A stretch of 64,000 nucleotides of DNA, taken from NCBI RefSeq assembly GCF_022376445.1, contig NW_025955116.1, positions 1 to 64,000 of the forward strand, given 5' to 3'. The DNA comes from Fomitopsis serialis. Its lineage: Eukaryota > Basidiomycota > Agaricomycetes > Polyporales > Fomitopsidaceae. The notes under the pieces are model-generated. The model saw only the letters and a list, made by a program, of their open reading frames with translations. It searched no databases and had not been told where the DNA came from. Shown piece by piece: positions 1-9,923 of the stretch. Each line of letters starts with the position of its first letter. The first letter of the stretch is position 1. The position numbers and the translations under genes are program-made.

Positions 1-309
1 ACTACCATATAGAGTAGGTGTCCTGCCCAAAGGGGAAGTAGGACAAGATGTGGTGCCCATGGAGGTCACAAAAATGCAGAAAATCTGCCAAATATACAGA
101 AGCACCCAATAGGAGAATCTGAGTGCTTGGGATTATTCTAGACATCACTACACCATGTACATGGACTACAACATCTCAAATGACTCATTGTGGCTGATTT
201 TGGCTGTAGTGCAGCACCCACTGAGTTGTACAGTGTATGAATCACGTATGTATGTCATTACAGACATATGGAGCACATCTGAGGCACAAATAGGCACTTT
301 GACATCTGC
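1..309. other. AT-rich sequence, no gene seen
   Basis: No coding feature can be supported here. The base composition matches the repeat that follows, so this is probably the inner part of the same mobile sequence, truncated by the window edge. Confidence 0.4.
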
Positions 310-807
310 AGAGGCACGTGTGGATTTTTTTATTTTGCATTTTCTGGACCAGCCAGCCACTCTAGCTACTCAATAATGATAGTGTATACTCTCTGAATGA
401 AGGGCTATCAGATCAGTATACTAAGTCCATTCAAAATTGTTACTAACTAGGGCTATGGGGCAGCCTATAAGTGTGAGCGCTAGCAGTGAGCTGCCTGGCT
501 GCCAGTCACATGACATTCTCACCAGTTGCCATATTGGGCGCCACTGGAAGTGTTTCTTGGGCCCTCACCCCAGGACAAAGCACTGAGCCACGGCATTTGT
601 TTGGTGGTGTTGGTGCAAGTCGCGTTGTCTGGGAGTCTGAAATTTTTGAACTCCGCTAACTGACCATAACAAATGTTAACTATACATGATAAGCTGGGGG
701 CAAATGACTGTACCTGTGGGAAAAAACTGCCGCATTGGGCGCCACTGGAAGCGTTTCAGGCCTGTCCATCATAAGAACGATACCTTCGTACCTCAGGGAT
801 CGTAACT
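310..807 (+). repeat. Dispersed AT-rich repeat, copy 1, with hairpin-like terminus
   Basis: This segment matches about 45300-45803. Both copies share a T-run followed by TTTTGCATTTTCTGG, two internal copies of ATTGGGC(G/T)CC spaced about 200 bp apart, the string TTGGTGCAAGTCGCGT, and an identical end around CCTTCGTACCTCAGGGATCGTAA. The end can fold, because ACGAT..CC pairs with GG.ATCGT, and similarity stops abruptly just after it in both copies. That is what a transposon terminus would look like. Read on the minus strand, the internal motif becomes GGCGCCCAAT, which resembles a tRNA primer-binding site, so an LTR-type origin is possible. The element class is not resolved. Confidence 0.7.
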
Positions 808-2663
808 AGTGTGCCATGAGCGTCAATAGAATGCGAGATCAATGAATACGATCATACCGTAAGCATGTCAATTCTATTGTTGACTTACCATGTACGCGTC
901 CATCATCGTGCCTGCAAGTACGCCACACGCGCCCACCGCCGCGCGCTCGCGTCAGTGTTCCTCACAGTTCGCTCCGCCACGTCAAGCACCGGCCCGCCGA
1001 GCGTACGCAGGTGCCCCACCGTGGGGTCGTACCACGGCACGCTCGGCTCCGTGCGGTGTCTGAGGGAGGTTACCACCAGCAACGCCGGGGAATGTGGATG
1101 TCTCGCTTGTCGACACCGCGCGTGGAACGATCGAGCATCATGTGCGAGAGCGAGCATCGTGTGCACGAGCATGAAGCAAGCAGGCGGGCGGGCCAATGAG
1201 GCGGGCTCGCTGAAGAGAATGAGCCCGTGGGTGAACGAAGGAAGTCGGGCGACCGTGTCTTGTGTGTGGACTCGGACTTGTTCTTTGAGTCCTTTTGCAG
1301 GAGCTCCAGTGTGCACGACTGCTAACTCCTGTCGAAGGAGAGCGCTCATCAGTGATCCGCTTCAACTTGAACACTTTGACTCACCATGCCTATCTCCGCA
1401 TCCACTGTTGAGCGCGAGCGCAAGATATGCCAAGGGTGACTGCAATCCCATCAGCAAACTCACAGAATGACCCTGTAAGCAACAAGACAGTGTGCATTGA
1501 CAACTCACCAGCGTTCGCGCAACTGAGAGCACAAGGGAACCTTATGTTGTCGACCTGGATCACCTGAATAATGATATATGTGACATGTCATTGCAACTCC
1601 GCGTACCAGTACGACCCACCCTCGATTTTTCTGCCCATTGCGCGATGGTGAGCAAAAGGACGGCACCATGTGGAGGATCTTCGCTTCGTCCAGGGCATCA
1701 TTGGTGAAGCTTGCTAAAGTACGATGTGGCGATATGTACACGCTGGCGAGGACAGGTACCGAATATGCTGTTTGAGCGGGGAAGACTTGAGTGATGCAAA
1801 GGCGGAAGATCAGCAGCCGAACGGCGGCGAGGGGCAATACTAAACTAGGTGAATACATTTGTGGTTACCAAACTTACTTCTCTCTGCAGTAATCCATGCT
1901 CGACTTCGCTTGCCGGATGTTCAACATTGAGAGACTTGATGCACCCGGTACTCCCTTGGTCGAGGTCTGAAGATGGTGATGGAATAGTTTTAGGTGAATG
2001 GAGAACATAAGGCGACAATGCTAGGGTTACTTATGGGGAAGACGTGGTTGGAGGAGAAGACGACGATGTTGACGTGGCAGCGGGAAGTTTAGGGCAGGTT
2101 TGTACAAGACTCCCCACCGTCGCCGGTTCGCGGTACTAATACTCACTGACGACGCTGCCAGTGCCCAGTGGCGACTTGTACTCAGGCGGTGCTCGCACAC
2201 TCATGCATCGGGAGTACCGAACATCATAGCCTCCGAGTCGACACTAACAGCGTCGAGCGTCGCAAGCGGGCCCGGACTCCGAGCGCTACTAGCATCCGGC
2301 GGGCTGCTCTTGACTGCCACCACCTCGACGAACTCTGCAACTCAATTGGTCACCGTGACCGCCCAACCCTGTCTCAACCGCACTACAAAACACTTGCATC
2401 GTTGACTGGACATACAAATTTGGGGTCGTGTGGCTCAGGCGACAGGCAAACTAGATCGAACTCGCGCATCACGCAGTGCGCATGCAAGACTCGGATCGCT
2501 CTGGGGTAATCAAACTGCCACGGTTTTTGGATGCAGGGGAGCGAGACTGACGTGGAGGAGGGCGCAGACCAGGACAAGGAGGTGGGGTACCGCATGAGCC
2601 AAGAACGCGAGCGAAAAGGCAGTAAAGTCGAAGATTCCTTTGCACCCTGAGCAGCACTGAGCC
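808..2663. other. GC-richer sequence without a recognisable gene
   Basis: Composition shifts abruptly to GC-rich after the repeat terminus at 807. Open frames of up to about 200 codons exist on both strands (for example 865-1470 on plus), but opposing frames are open over the same bases, and none has recognisable domains or convincing exon structure. I regard them as chance frames in GC-rich DNA. Confidence 0.5.
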
Positions 2664-3321
2664 ATGCACGCCGTCGCATTCAGTGCCGCGCTCCTGTACG
2701 CCACGCTCACTGCGTCCGCCAAGCCCGCACCCAGCCTGCGCCCGCGCGCCAGTCGATCACCGCGCTCTCGACAGCGTAGATCATTGTGTTCACGCCGTAT
2801 ATGTGGTATGCGGGCGCGGTGTACTGTGCACCGGCGGCGACACTCGCTTGGGATTGCGGCTCGGACTGCAAGGCGGACACGTCATTGGACATTCACTACG
2901 TACGCATCCTCACGCCCACTCTAGCTGATTCACACAAACTTTGTGCACCACAGGCACTGCGATCTCCCTCCTCAACACCGTCTACCTCCCACTCCACATC
3001 TTCAACGTGACCTTCACCTTCGTCGGGTATGGCCTGCCCCGGGTCGGGAACCAAGCCTTCGCGGACTACGTCGATGCCCAGTCAAACTCCGTCACGCACA
3101 TCAACAATGAGGAAGACCCGGACCCAATCCTGCCGGGCATGTTCCTCGGCTTCATGCACCCGTCTGGAGACTCGGAGGTGCACATCGAAGACTCGGGCGA
3201 GTGGGCGGCGTGTACCAGCCAGGATAACCCGAGCACGGAGTGCATCGTCGGGGACGTGCCGTATCTCTGGGATGGCAATGTGTCAGACCATGACGGGCCG
3301 TATAACGGGGTGAACGTGTGA
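2664..3321 (+). pseudogene. Class 3 lipase pseudogene (internal deletion)
   Basis: Fungal class 3 (Rhizomucor-like) secreted lipases hydrolyse acylglycerols outside the cell with a Ser-Asp-His triad. The start at 2664 opens a secretion-signal-like stretch (MHAVAFSAALLYATLTASA). After a one-base frame slip, the mature N-terminus follows, with an in-frame TAG just before the conserved FTPYMWYAGAVYCAPAATLA. A GT..AG-like junction at about 2901-2954 then leads directly to GTAISLLNTVYLPLH. This corresponds to the sequence right after the GHSLG nucleophile elbow, so roughly the central third, including the catalytic serine, is missing. The downstream part is well kept (YGLPRVGNQAFADYVDA, the Asp-containing EEDPDPILP, and the C-terminal HDGPY histidine). 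Family assignment is confident; non-functionality follows from the missing serine, the stop and the frame slip. Confidence 0.85.
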
Positions 3322-3700
3322 GTATTGCCTTCAAGTTTGTTGCGACGATGTGGGTAATGCGGCCAGAAAGTTCGGTGTATCATAGCTAGTGTAGTATAAC
3401 TGGATTGTCGTACTTGTGTATGATTGATTTGCACTACAATTAAAACGCGCACAATGTTATTATTTCTGCTGAAGGGCTTGTTAGTGCACGAGAAGCTTAG
3501 ACAGTGCTAGACACATTAGGTGCCTTAGACGGTAATTAGATCGCTCAGACCCATTTAGATGCCTTAGGGCATCTCAGACAAACGGAGCCTTTGCTGATGA
3601 GGATAGAGAAGGAACGACACTGGCAGTCGCAGTCGCCGCGGCGGGAGGACGGTAGCCACGTGCACCATGTCGAGGAAGTGCCTTGCTATGAGACAGTATT
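3322..3700. other. Intergenic, no gene seen
   Basis: Non-coding. It contains short degenerate repeats around 3500-3580 built on TTAGA/GCCTTAG, including the palindrome-like GATGCCTTAGGGCATC. No promoter or RNA gene can be supported. Confidence 0.4.
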
Positions 3701-4685
3701 CTATATCCTACTGTCCAGCTCAAGTGCCATATATGAGCTAGACTTCATATATGTGACAGCCTCCTCTGCATGATCCATGGGAAGTATTGATGTATCCCAC
3801 CTTCCAGAGTCCAGCCTTCTCCAGGTGTATGCACATGTGAACTCCATATCACAGTGATCTAAATCCCAATCTGTGTCCCTGTAGCCCTGGTTGATCAATT
3901 CCTGGTTGGTGAGATGCTGTTCCTCTCTGAGCTCCTCAATAGCTCCAAGCAGATATTGCTCATCCAAGTCTGCAGCAACACTGATCACTATCTTGGACAT
4001 CTTTCCATCTTCAAGAGACCAATTAGCCAACTCAGACAATCCTGTGTAGGGGTAGCATGGCAGTCTTACCCCTCAGACCAGTGGTCCACCTAGTACATAA
4101 CTTGTCATTGACCCCAGTGGAATAAGGAGGCCATATCAGGTAGAAGTTGGCATGGAAATGAAAAACTGGGACATTCTTGAATGCAGCTATTTGAGAAGAC
4201 CATGATGCATTGTTTGTCCAGAAACCTCTGATTGGGTAGAGGATAGCGGTCTGTAGTTCTTCAGTTGCAATTTGTTTCAGACCATGAAGGAGACATACCA
4301 GATCATATTCATGCACATTGTGTGGCCTGAGTCTGAGGACTTGAAGTGTGGGAGGAAGATGGGGAGCAATGCACATGTAGGGCAGCAGTGGAGCAGGTTC
4401 TTTGTGATGGTAGCTTATGGTGAGATTGGTGAGATTGGTGAGATTGGTGAGGTTTGACCAGGCAAATCTAGACTCCTGCCAGGCAACTGAAAAGGTTCTG
4501 CCACCCTCCAAACTTCCAGGAAGAAGTATATTGATGGTTTCAACCCACTTGCAGGATACAAGCAAGAGTTTGTCCTGAGCAGAGGAGTCAATTATATGCA
4601 TGCAATCCAATACTTCTGTGGGAAGCCACCTGAACATCATGATTCCTGAGATTTCGATAGTCAAGAAATGATTGCAGAGCATCAT
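3701..4685 (-). CDS. F-box-like protein, two exons
   Basis: F-box proteins are substrate adaptors of SCF ubiquitin ligases; the assignment here rests on one motif. Near the N-terminus, MMFRWLPTEVLDCMHIIDSS and the following DKLLLVSCKWVETINILL have the spacing of an F-box (LPxE.., then L..VCK.W). The next part contains a short LTN(LTN) repeat caused by a repeated TGAGATTGG unit near 4428-4452. Exon 1 appears to end in TTGLRG before a GTAAG donor, and the acceptor is about 27 bp away at CTACACAG, which is a very short intron. Exon 2 then runs from GLSELANWSLEDGK to the stop at 3701. I chose ATG 4685; an ATG at 4640 directly before the F-box is equally possible. Composition is AT-richer than the flanks, as in the mobile blocks of this window. 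The C-terminal half is unrecognised. Confidence 0.45.
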
Positions 4686-5006
4686 CTGAGATGAAGAACA
4701 TGTTGGTGTATAATTGATGTCCAGCAACTTGGAAAGCTTGGAAAAAGGCAGAGGCACAAGGCAATCGTGACCTTGCTTCTGATGCAAGCATCACTGTCTG
4801 GGGATAAGGACAGAATATGGAAGCTGGAGCCAGGGGTGGTAACCGGGGGAAGACCTAACCATTCGTTTGAAACAAAATGCTACAAAGAAGCATGACATCT
4901 CACCTCCTGCCAAATCATCCGCTGGATTTCGGGCAAGCCCATGCCAATATACCCCGGCATTCCTACTGGACTTTGAATGAGAGGTGACCGTTGAGTGCAC
5001 CAATAA

Positions 5007-5569
5007 TGACAGAATGTGAGTGGGATGTTTTGAACAAGGAGTGGTGTGGCGTAGCTGAAGGCAAAACTACAAGGGAGCAAACAAGGACTGTAAGAATGGA
5101 GGACTTACAACAGATCTCAAAGCTACTGAGAGGGAAGACTCAGAGAGGCGTAGAACGAGAGGAGAGATCGTTACATTACAGGGGCATCCAGCCCAGTATA
5201 TATACACATGAGAGAGCCATCACATGATCGTACAGTAAGTGTAGTAGCATGACATCGTAATGGTGCAATGAGCAATGATGTGATGATTGCACCATGGATA
5301 GAACATACTGGAAAGGACTGGACAGGACCGGAAGGGAATCTGGATAGTCCTAGAACATGATATCATAGTGATGTCATAGTGATGTCATCAAGGAACATCC
5401 TGGAACATCCTGGAAAGTACTGGAAAGTACTGGAATGTTCCGTACAAGTCTAGAACAAATCATGTGCTACAGGTCTGGATCAAGTCCGTAAGAAATGTAT
5501 GTAATATGTAGCAACGAAGAACATAAGTCCATAACGAGTAAAGGATAAGTCCTATCCTGTAGTGTAACA
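5007..5569 (-). mobile_element. LTR of an LTR retrotransposon (solo or orphan)
   Basis: Read on the minus strand, this begins TGTTACACTAC (5569) and ends CATTCTGTCA (5007), the TG...CA form of an LTR. It is clearly related in the same order to 58690-59197 on plus. Shared features are ATGGACTTRTGTTCT, a TACATACATT block, a series of TTCCAG/TTCC motifs, a TATATATACTGG box, and ATAACGATCTCTCCTC. The TATATATACTGG box followed by a pyrimidine-rich stretch is a plausible promoter/R region. No target-site duplication flanks it and no gag-pol lies next to it. The region also holds tandem short repeats (TGGAACATCC, TGGAAAGTAC) at 5390-5440. Confidence 0.65.
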
Positions 5570-8334
5570 CCCAAAATAGTCGAAGTTCAACAGGATGGTG
5601 GGTGTCACAAAGAAAACTGGCAGCGGGTGAAAGCACTCGCTGTCCCGTCGGATCGATCACTTAGCCGCTGGGCATGTAATGGCCTGGCCTTACCACCTTC
5701 CTTTTCTGTCCACTGGTCCCTCGGCTGGCTGCCGCGTTGCACGTGCTCCGCTCTTTGACCGCGTCCTCAACTCGTCTTGCATTGGACTCCGTTGTGCACT
5801 CATTATCACTGTTTCGTCCTCCCGCCGTCTTGCGCCCCGTCCCCACGCTGTCGATGCCTCGGTCTCGCTACACCAGTTGATGCGCACGACAACGACGAGT
5901 CTGACAATACCCATAAAGCCGCCATTCGCGCATTCACCGCGATCCACGGCCTAGTACACGGGTGCCCCGACTTGCTCGCTGCGCTCTCATCAGCCCTCAC
6001 TGTGCTCTCGTCAGCCCTCACTGCAATTTCGTCAACTCTCACTGCGCTACTGCCTCGTGTCGGCACCAAGGAATGTCTCCTTGACTGCTGCAAGTCATGT
6101 CCTGATCGCGGGACACGGCAAGGTGCCGTGTCCTGCTCGGTGCAATGTTCTGCTCAGCTCAGTGCACGGCGCACTCAACACCGAACGTCACAATTGGGGC
6201 GCAGGGTGTCGCGCTTCCTCTTCCTCCTCTCCCTGCTCAGCAGCACGCGCGCCGAGTCCAGTCAGCGAATGACCACTGCGGACACACACCGAGGCTATAC
6301 TCACCGGCCCTGGACCAACACTCCTTCGTTTGGACGCATCCATGAGCCAGGCACGTTGCAGCTCACTTCGCACTGTACTCAGCTAACAGAGATCCCAGGC
6401 CTACCTCTCACAACGCGCGTTCCACGCGCTAGCGGGCGACCTGCGCTCGAAGGACAACGAAGAGCAGTAACGCAACAGGATGCGGGATGCGGCAGCAGAG
6501 GCCGGGATCAGCCCCAGAGCTCTCAGCGATCCGTATCTGACCCCGACGCTGAGTCTGAGACTACGCGGTGAACAATCGACGGACTAGAGTATATCATAGT
6601 ATGAGTTTCCTGTGAGAAGCATTCTGCATACTGGATGTATGATACTCGATGTGTTGGACGTGAAACCTGTCAGCGGTGCTGGTAGCCTGAGTATAGCTGT
6701 ATTGTCATACTCTCTTTGATCCAGCCCACCGCTACTATTCAACGAGATGTGTTTGAATTTCGTGGCATATGCACGCGGGGGTCAACGTCAACAAAAGGTA
6801 CAGATCCGATTGGGTGCAGTGACATGGGAATAGTAGGCGTTTGGGCACCCCGTACGAGCAGATATACGAGTCAATTAAATCACACAGCGGCGACCGAGCA
6901 GCGCAAGAAAGGCCATCCAGTGACGAGTGGCGAGCCACATATACGGAGAATCTCGTCCGCATAAATGACACGTTGAGAGGAGTGGACCCCGTCGGAAAGG
7001 CAACTCGGAGCAGCCACCTCATGAAATGCACACCAGGTGAAGAAGCCAGTGTTCGGACGCATGAGCTCCGGATAACAGGGTCAGAGAAGTTGTGACAGGT
7101 GTAAACTCACCTCCTGGTATCCGGAGCTCACTGGATCTCGTAAGCATCTCGTACGCATGCAATAAAATTTGGAACTCACCAATGCTTGGTTGTGGAGCCC
7201 GGCTAGTGCGACGTGGAGAGGAAACAGGTTTGTTGCGTCGTCGCCGACCTTGCTACTGATAGAACTCTGTTGGTTGAACACTTTATCGAGATGTAGTGAA
7301 CTACGTTCGTGCTGGCACAGGACCGGGACCCTCGAGCCTGCAGAAAAAGATTCACAAGGATCGAGCTGGAATGATGGCGCGTCAATGAGGTACGAAGTAC
7401 ACAAGCTATCCTCACCTGGCAAATAGGAAGACTTCCGCAGGAATGCTTTGTAGCGTTGCAGTCACGACGAGTTGTCTAGCACTGGTCGGCAGGTGACGAG
7501 CCTTCCTGCAAGGGTGCAAGTCTAATGACATTGCATTGGCCGCAATTGCCATTAGAATGCCCTGTACCGACGGGTGCAATGAACCAGTAGGTGAGGCAGA
7601 GTACTAGTTCTTGTTGCCACATATTTCAGTTGGTGGGCTCTGCGTCGGCGGTGGCGAGATGTAAGCTCAAGTTACTTGAAGAACAGGAATTGCCTTGCCT
7701 TGAACGAAGTCGCCACGCTGGTTGCGCTAAAACCGTGTTATGGCGTTGGAGCATTCGGCAAGGAGGAACGGCGCTGACCGTGCTTTAACAGCTGTTGCAA
7801 TGTCATGTCAGGGTAAGTATGCCACGGACACTCGCGGTGCGGTCGATGGAGGCTGGTGCACTACTGGCAGATGATGAACCGCATCCACCAAAAAGAAGAG
7901 CTTACTTATGTGCCTTAGAACCACTACTCCTTCCTATATCTCCCAAGGCCTCTCAAGTTGTGATCTAGACCAGGAGCTGTTCGACCGCGATGCCGCGTCT
8001 TCTCGTCGTAGAACAAGGACAAAGCTGTCAAGTATGTATCCTTCGCTCAGGCCAAGGCCATATCAGACGTAGAACAGACAGGAACTCACTGGAGTAGCAC
8101 TCAAACTTGAATAGACCCATTGGTTTTCGTCGTGCGACGGAGGGTGAAAGAGCTCCGGAGGATGGGCGCGCGCGAGCATGAGTCCTAGGCCGCACATTCA
8201 GTCAAAGCTCAGCAGAACATCATCATATCTGATCGCCGTAGCTCTAGAGAAGACTAGTTATCAGAGGCTGCTTGTAGAGTGCTTGGAGTGTGATCAAAAG
8301 AAGTTTAAGAGATGAAACGACTCAGCAAGCGTGG
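5570..8334. other. Decayed or non-coding stretch without a supportable gene
   Basis: Many short frames overlap on both strands between 5660 and 7790, but none shows a recognisable domain. Several GTAAGT-like donors and intron-sized gaps occur (7100-8100), so remnants of spliced genes are possible. A 21-bp minisatellite lies at 5983-6045. I cannot assign any function. Confidence 0.35.
5983..6045 (+). repeat. 21-bp minisatellite, three units
   Basis: Three consecutive units based on GCTCTCGTCAGCCCTCACTGC, the third diverged. The period is a multiple of three, so open frames crossing it are not evidence of a gene. Confidence 0.8.
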
Positions 8335-8864
8335 TCAAGAGGTGCTCGAAGGATATTCTTGGTGTCCACGGCCGCGCGCTCCTCCACCTTCGCTCTGGAC
8401 TTCAACTAACACGACCGCAGACTTCTTTAGATCTCTGGGGCCCTCCTCCTCCTCTGCTGCTCTCGCCTGTTCCGTCGTGTGGGCGATTTGAAGAGCTTGT
8501 AGTGTCTTCAATGCAGGTGCCAAACACCTATGTATGTGACGTTTGGTACTCAGGTTCGTGTTCACCCATCTTTTGCAACCCTGGGCCGTCATGCGTACCT
8601 GGTTAAGACGGTCTTCAGCCCTTCGACCAGTCCTGCCAAACTACGCTACGCGGAACAATCAGCAAATGCTTGGATCGTGTTTGAGGTGTTTTCCGTGAAG
8701 TAGCCTTCCACTCGCCGCTCAAGGTCGTCATCGGCTAGGTCCACGCGGCGTAGGTAGTATGTGCAGTATGCACCCTCATTCCAGTTCAAACCCTTACACG
8801 CAGTCTCAGTCTTGTCTGCACCAGCTTCTACATGCTGTACTGCTAGTGCCACCCGTTTCCGCAC
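8335..8864 (-). CDS. Possible fragment of a hypothetical gene
   Basis: Two consecutive minus-strand open stretches could be exons. The first holds ETACKGLNWNEGAYCTYYLR and an acidic stretch (DLADDDLE); the second starts near MTAQGCKRWVNTNL after a short gap that ends in CAG. The amino-acid composition of the first looks protein-like rather than random. I do not recognise the family. The stretch may equally be a remnant of a larger decayed gene spanning 7-9 kb. Confidence 0.2.
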
Positions 8865-9104
8865 GTCAAACCCTGGCTTTCATCCGCTTCTGATCATCGC
8901 CTACTCCTGACGGCTTCAAGTTGATGAACAAGGCTTCAAGTTAACTGCATGCGCTGTCTGTAACCCTTTGCCATGAGATGTACCACTGGCGAGCCCTTCG
9001 CGGTGATTCCGTCCCATCCCTTCATGTGTTTCAAGTCTATTCCAGCTCTCTCGTTGTTCTAGCTGCGAAGCTGACATGTCTTTGTATTGGCTTCACTTCA
9101 CGTT

Positions 9105-9481
9105 TCTAATTGTCACTACGGCGGATTGGGAACGAAATGGCAGACGTGGAGGCGAAGAAGGCGGCACAAGGGGATAGTAGCCCGGTCGAGGACCTCCTGG
9201 GCTGGCTGAAAAACACGCTCCCAGTGAGCTTATCCAGGGTCAGACAGACACAAAACGAGAGGCTGAGGCGGATGGCGAAGGAGGAGTGGAAGGCGTCCCC
9301 GAGAGCAGAACGGATGGACCAAATTGACCCGGAGATGCCATTGAAGAAATATGGGAAGTTGGCAGAGAGGCTACCCCGGAGACAGGCAAGTATTCTCATT
9401 CAACTACGCACTGAACACGTCCCGTTGCAGAAATTTCTCTTTAGGATTCAGGATTCAGAAGGAGGACACTCCCATATGTGA
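9105..9481 (+). mobile_element. Non-LTR retrotransposon (LINE) remnant, RNase H end
   Basis: The reading IGNEMADVEAKKAAQGDSS is the typical end of the RNase H domain of fungal LINE polyproteins (GNExADxxAKxAA, where Asp is a late catalytic residue). It is followed by a basic linker, then IDPEMPLKKYGKL and the QASILIQLRTEHVPLQKFLF segment that in such elements precedes a C-terminal zinc knuckle. Reverse transcriptase, the rest of RNase H and the knuckle are absent, and the frame closes at 9481. There appears to be a frame slip just upstream of the conserved IGNE. Confidence 0.75.
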
Positions 9482-9923
9482 GAGTTAGCGGTTTCGCGCT
9501 CTCGCGAGGGGGCCGGACTAGGCCGTGAACTCGAGGACGTGGGTCGTTAGGAGACCGCGGACTTGAGGACGTGAAGGTCGTAAAGGTCGTGACGGGGCGA
9601 GGAGCCCGCTGAAGGCGTGAACGAGGCAAGGAGCCCGCGTTGAGGTCGTTGCACGAGGAGCGCGCTGGCAGTCGGCGAGGAGCTCGACGGCGGGGTCGAC
9701 GAGGAGACGACTCAGAGGGACAGCGCAGCGAGGAGCTCGTGTCGAGGACGAAGGGCGAGGAGCCCGACGTTGGAGGGACTTGATCCTAGTTCGTACGGCG
9801 CGGCGAAATCGCACTCGGACGAGGATGTAGGATGCTAAGAAGTTGTGCGTCTATTTCGTATGGCGCGCGCCTTCAGCGGAGACGCGCGCCTAGATGTACA
9901 CGTGATACGACAAAGTATTACTG
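9482..9923. other. GC-rich degenerate repeat tract, no gene
   Basis: An irregular repeat of GAGGAGC(C/T)CG/CGAGGAC motifs runs from about 9500 to 9790, followed by GGCGCGCGCC-type palindromic sequence at 9862-9890. It lies just 3' of the minus-strand gene ending at 9924 and could be its 3' UTR or part of an LTR; I cannot distinguish these. Confidence 0.35.

Noticed and set aside
770..815. Helitron 3' end (hairpin followed by CTAGT at 808)
   Set aside because: The hairpin-like sequence is shared with 45765-45803, but there the following bases are AAATCAC, so no conserved CTRR end is supported.
903..1470. Overlapping 201-codon plus and 148-codon minus frames
   Set aside because: Mutually overlapping GC-rich frames with no recognisable features.
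5777..6571. 264-codon plus-strand frame as a gene
   Set aside because: Competing frames are open on both strands, it includes the 21-bp minisatellite, and no domain or exon structure is seen.
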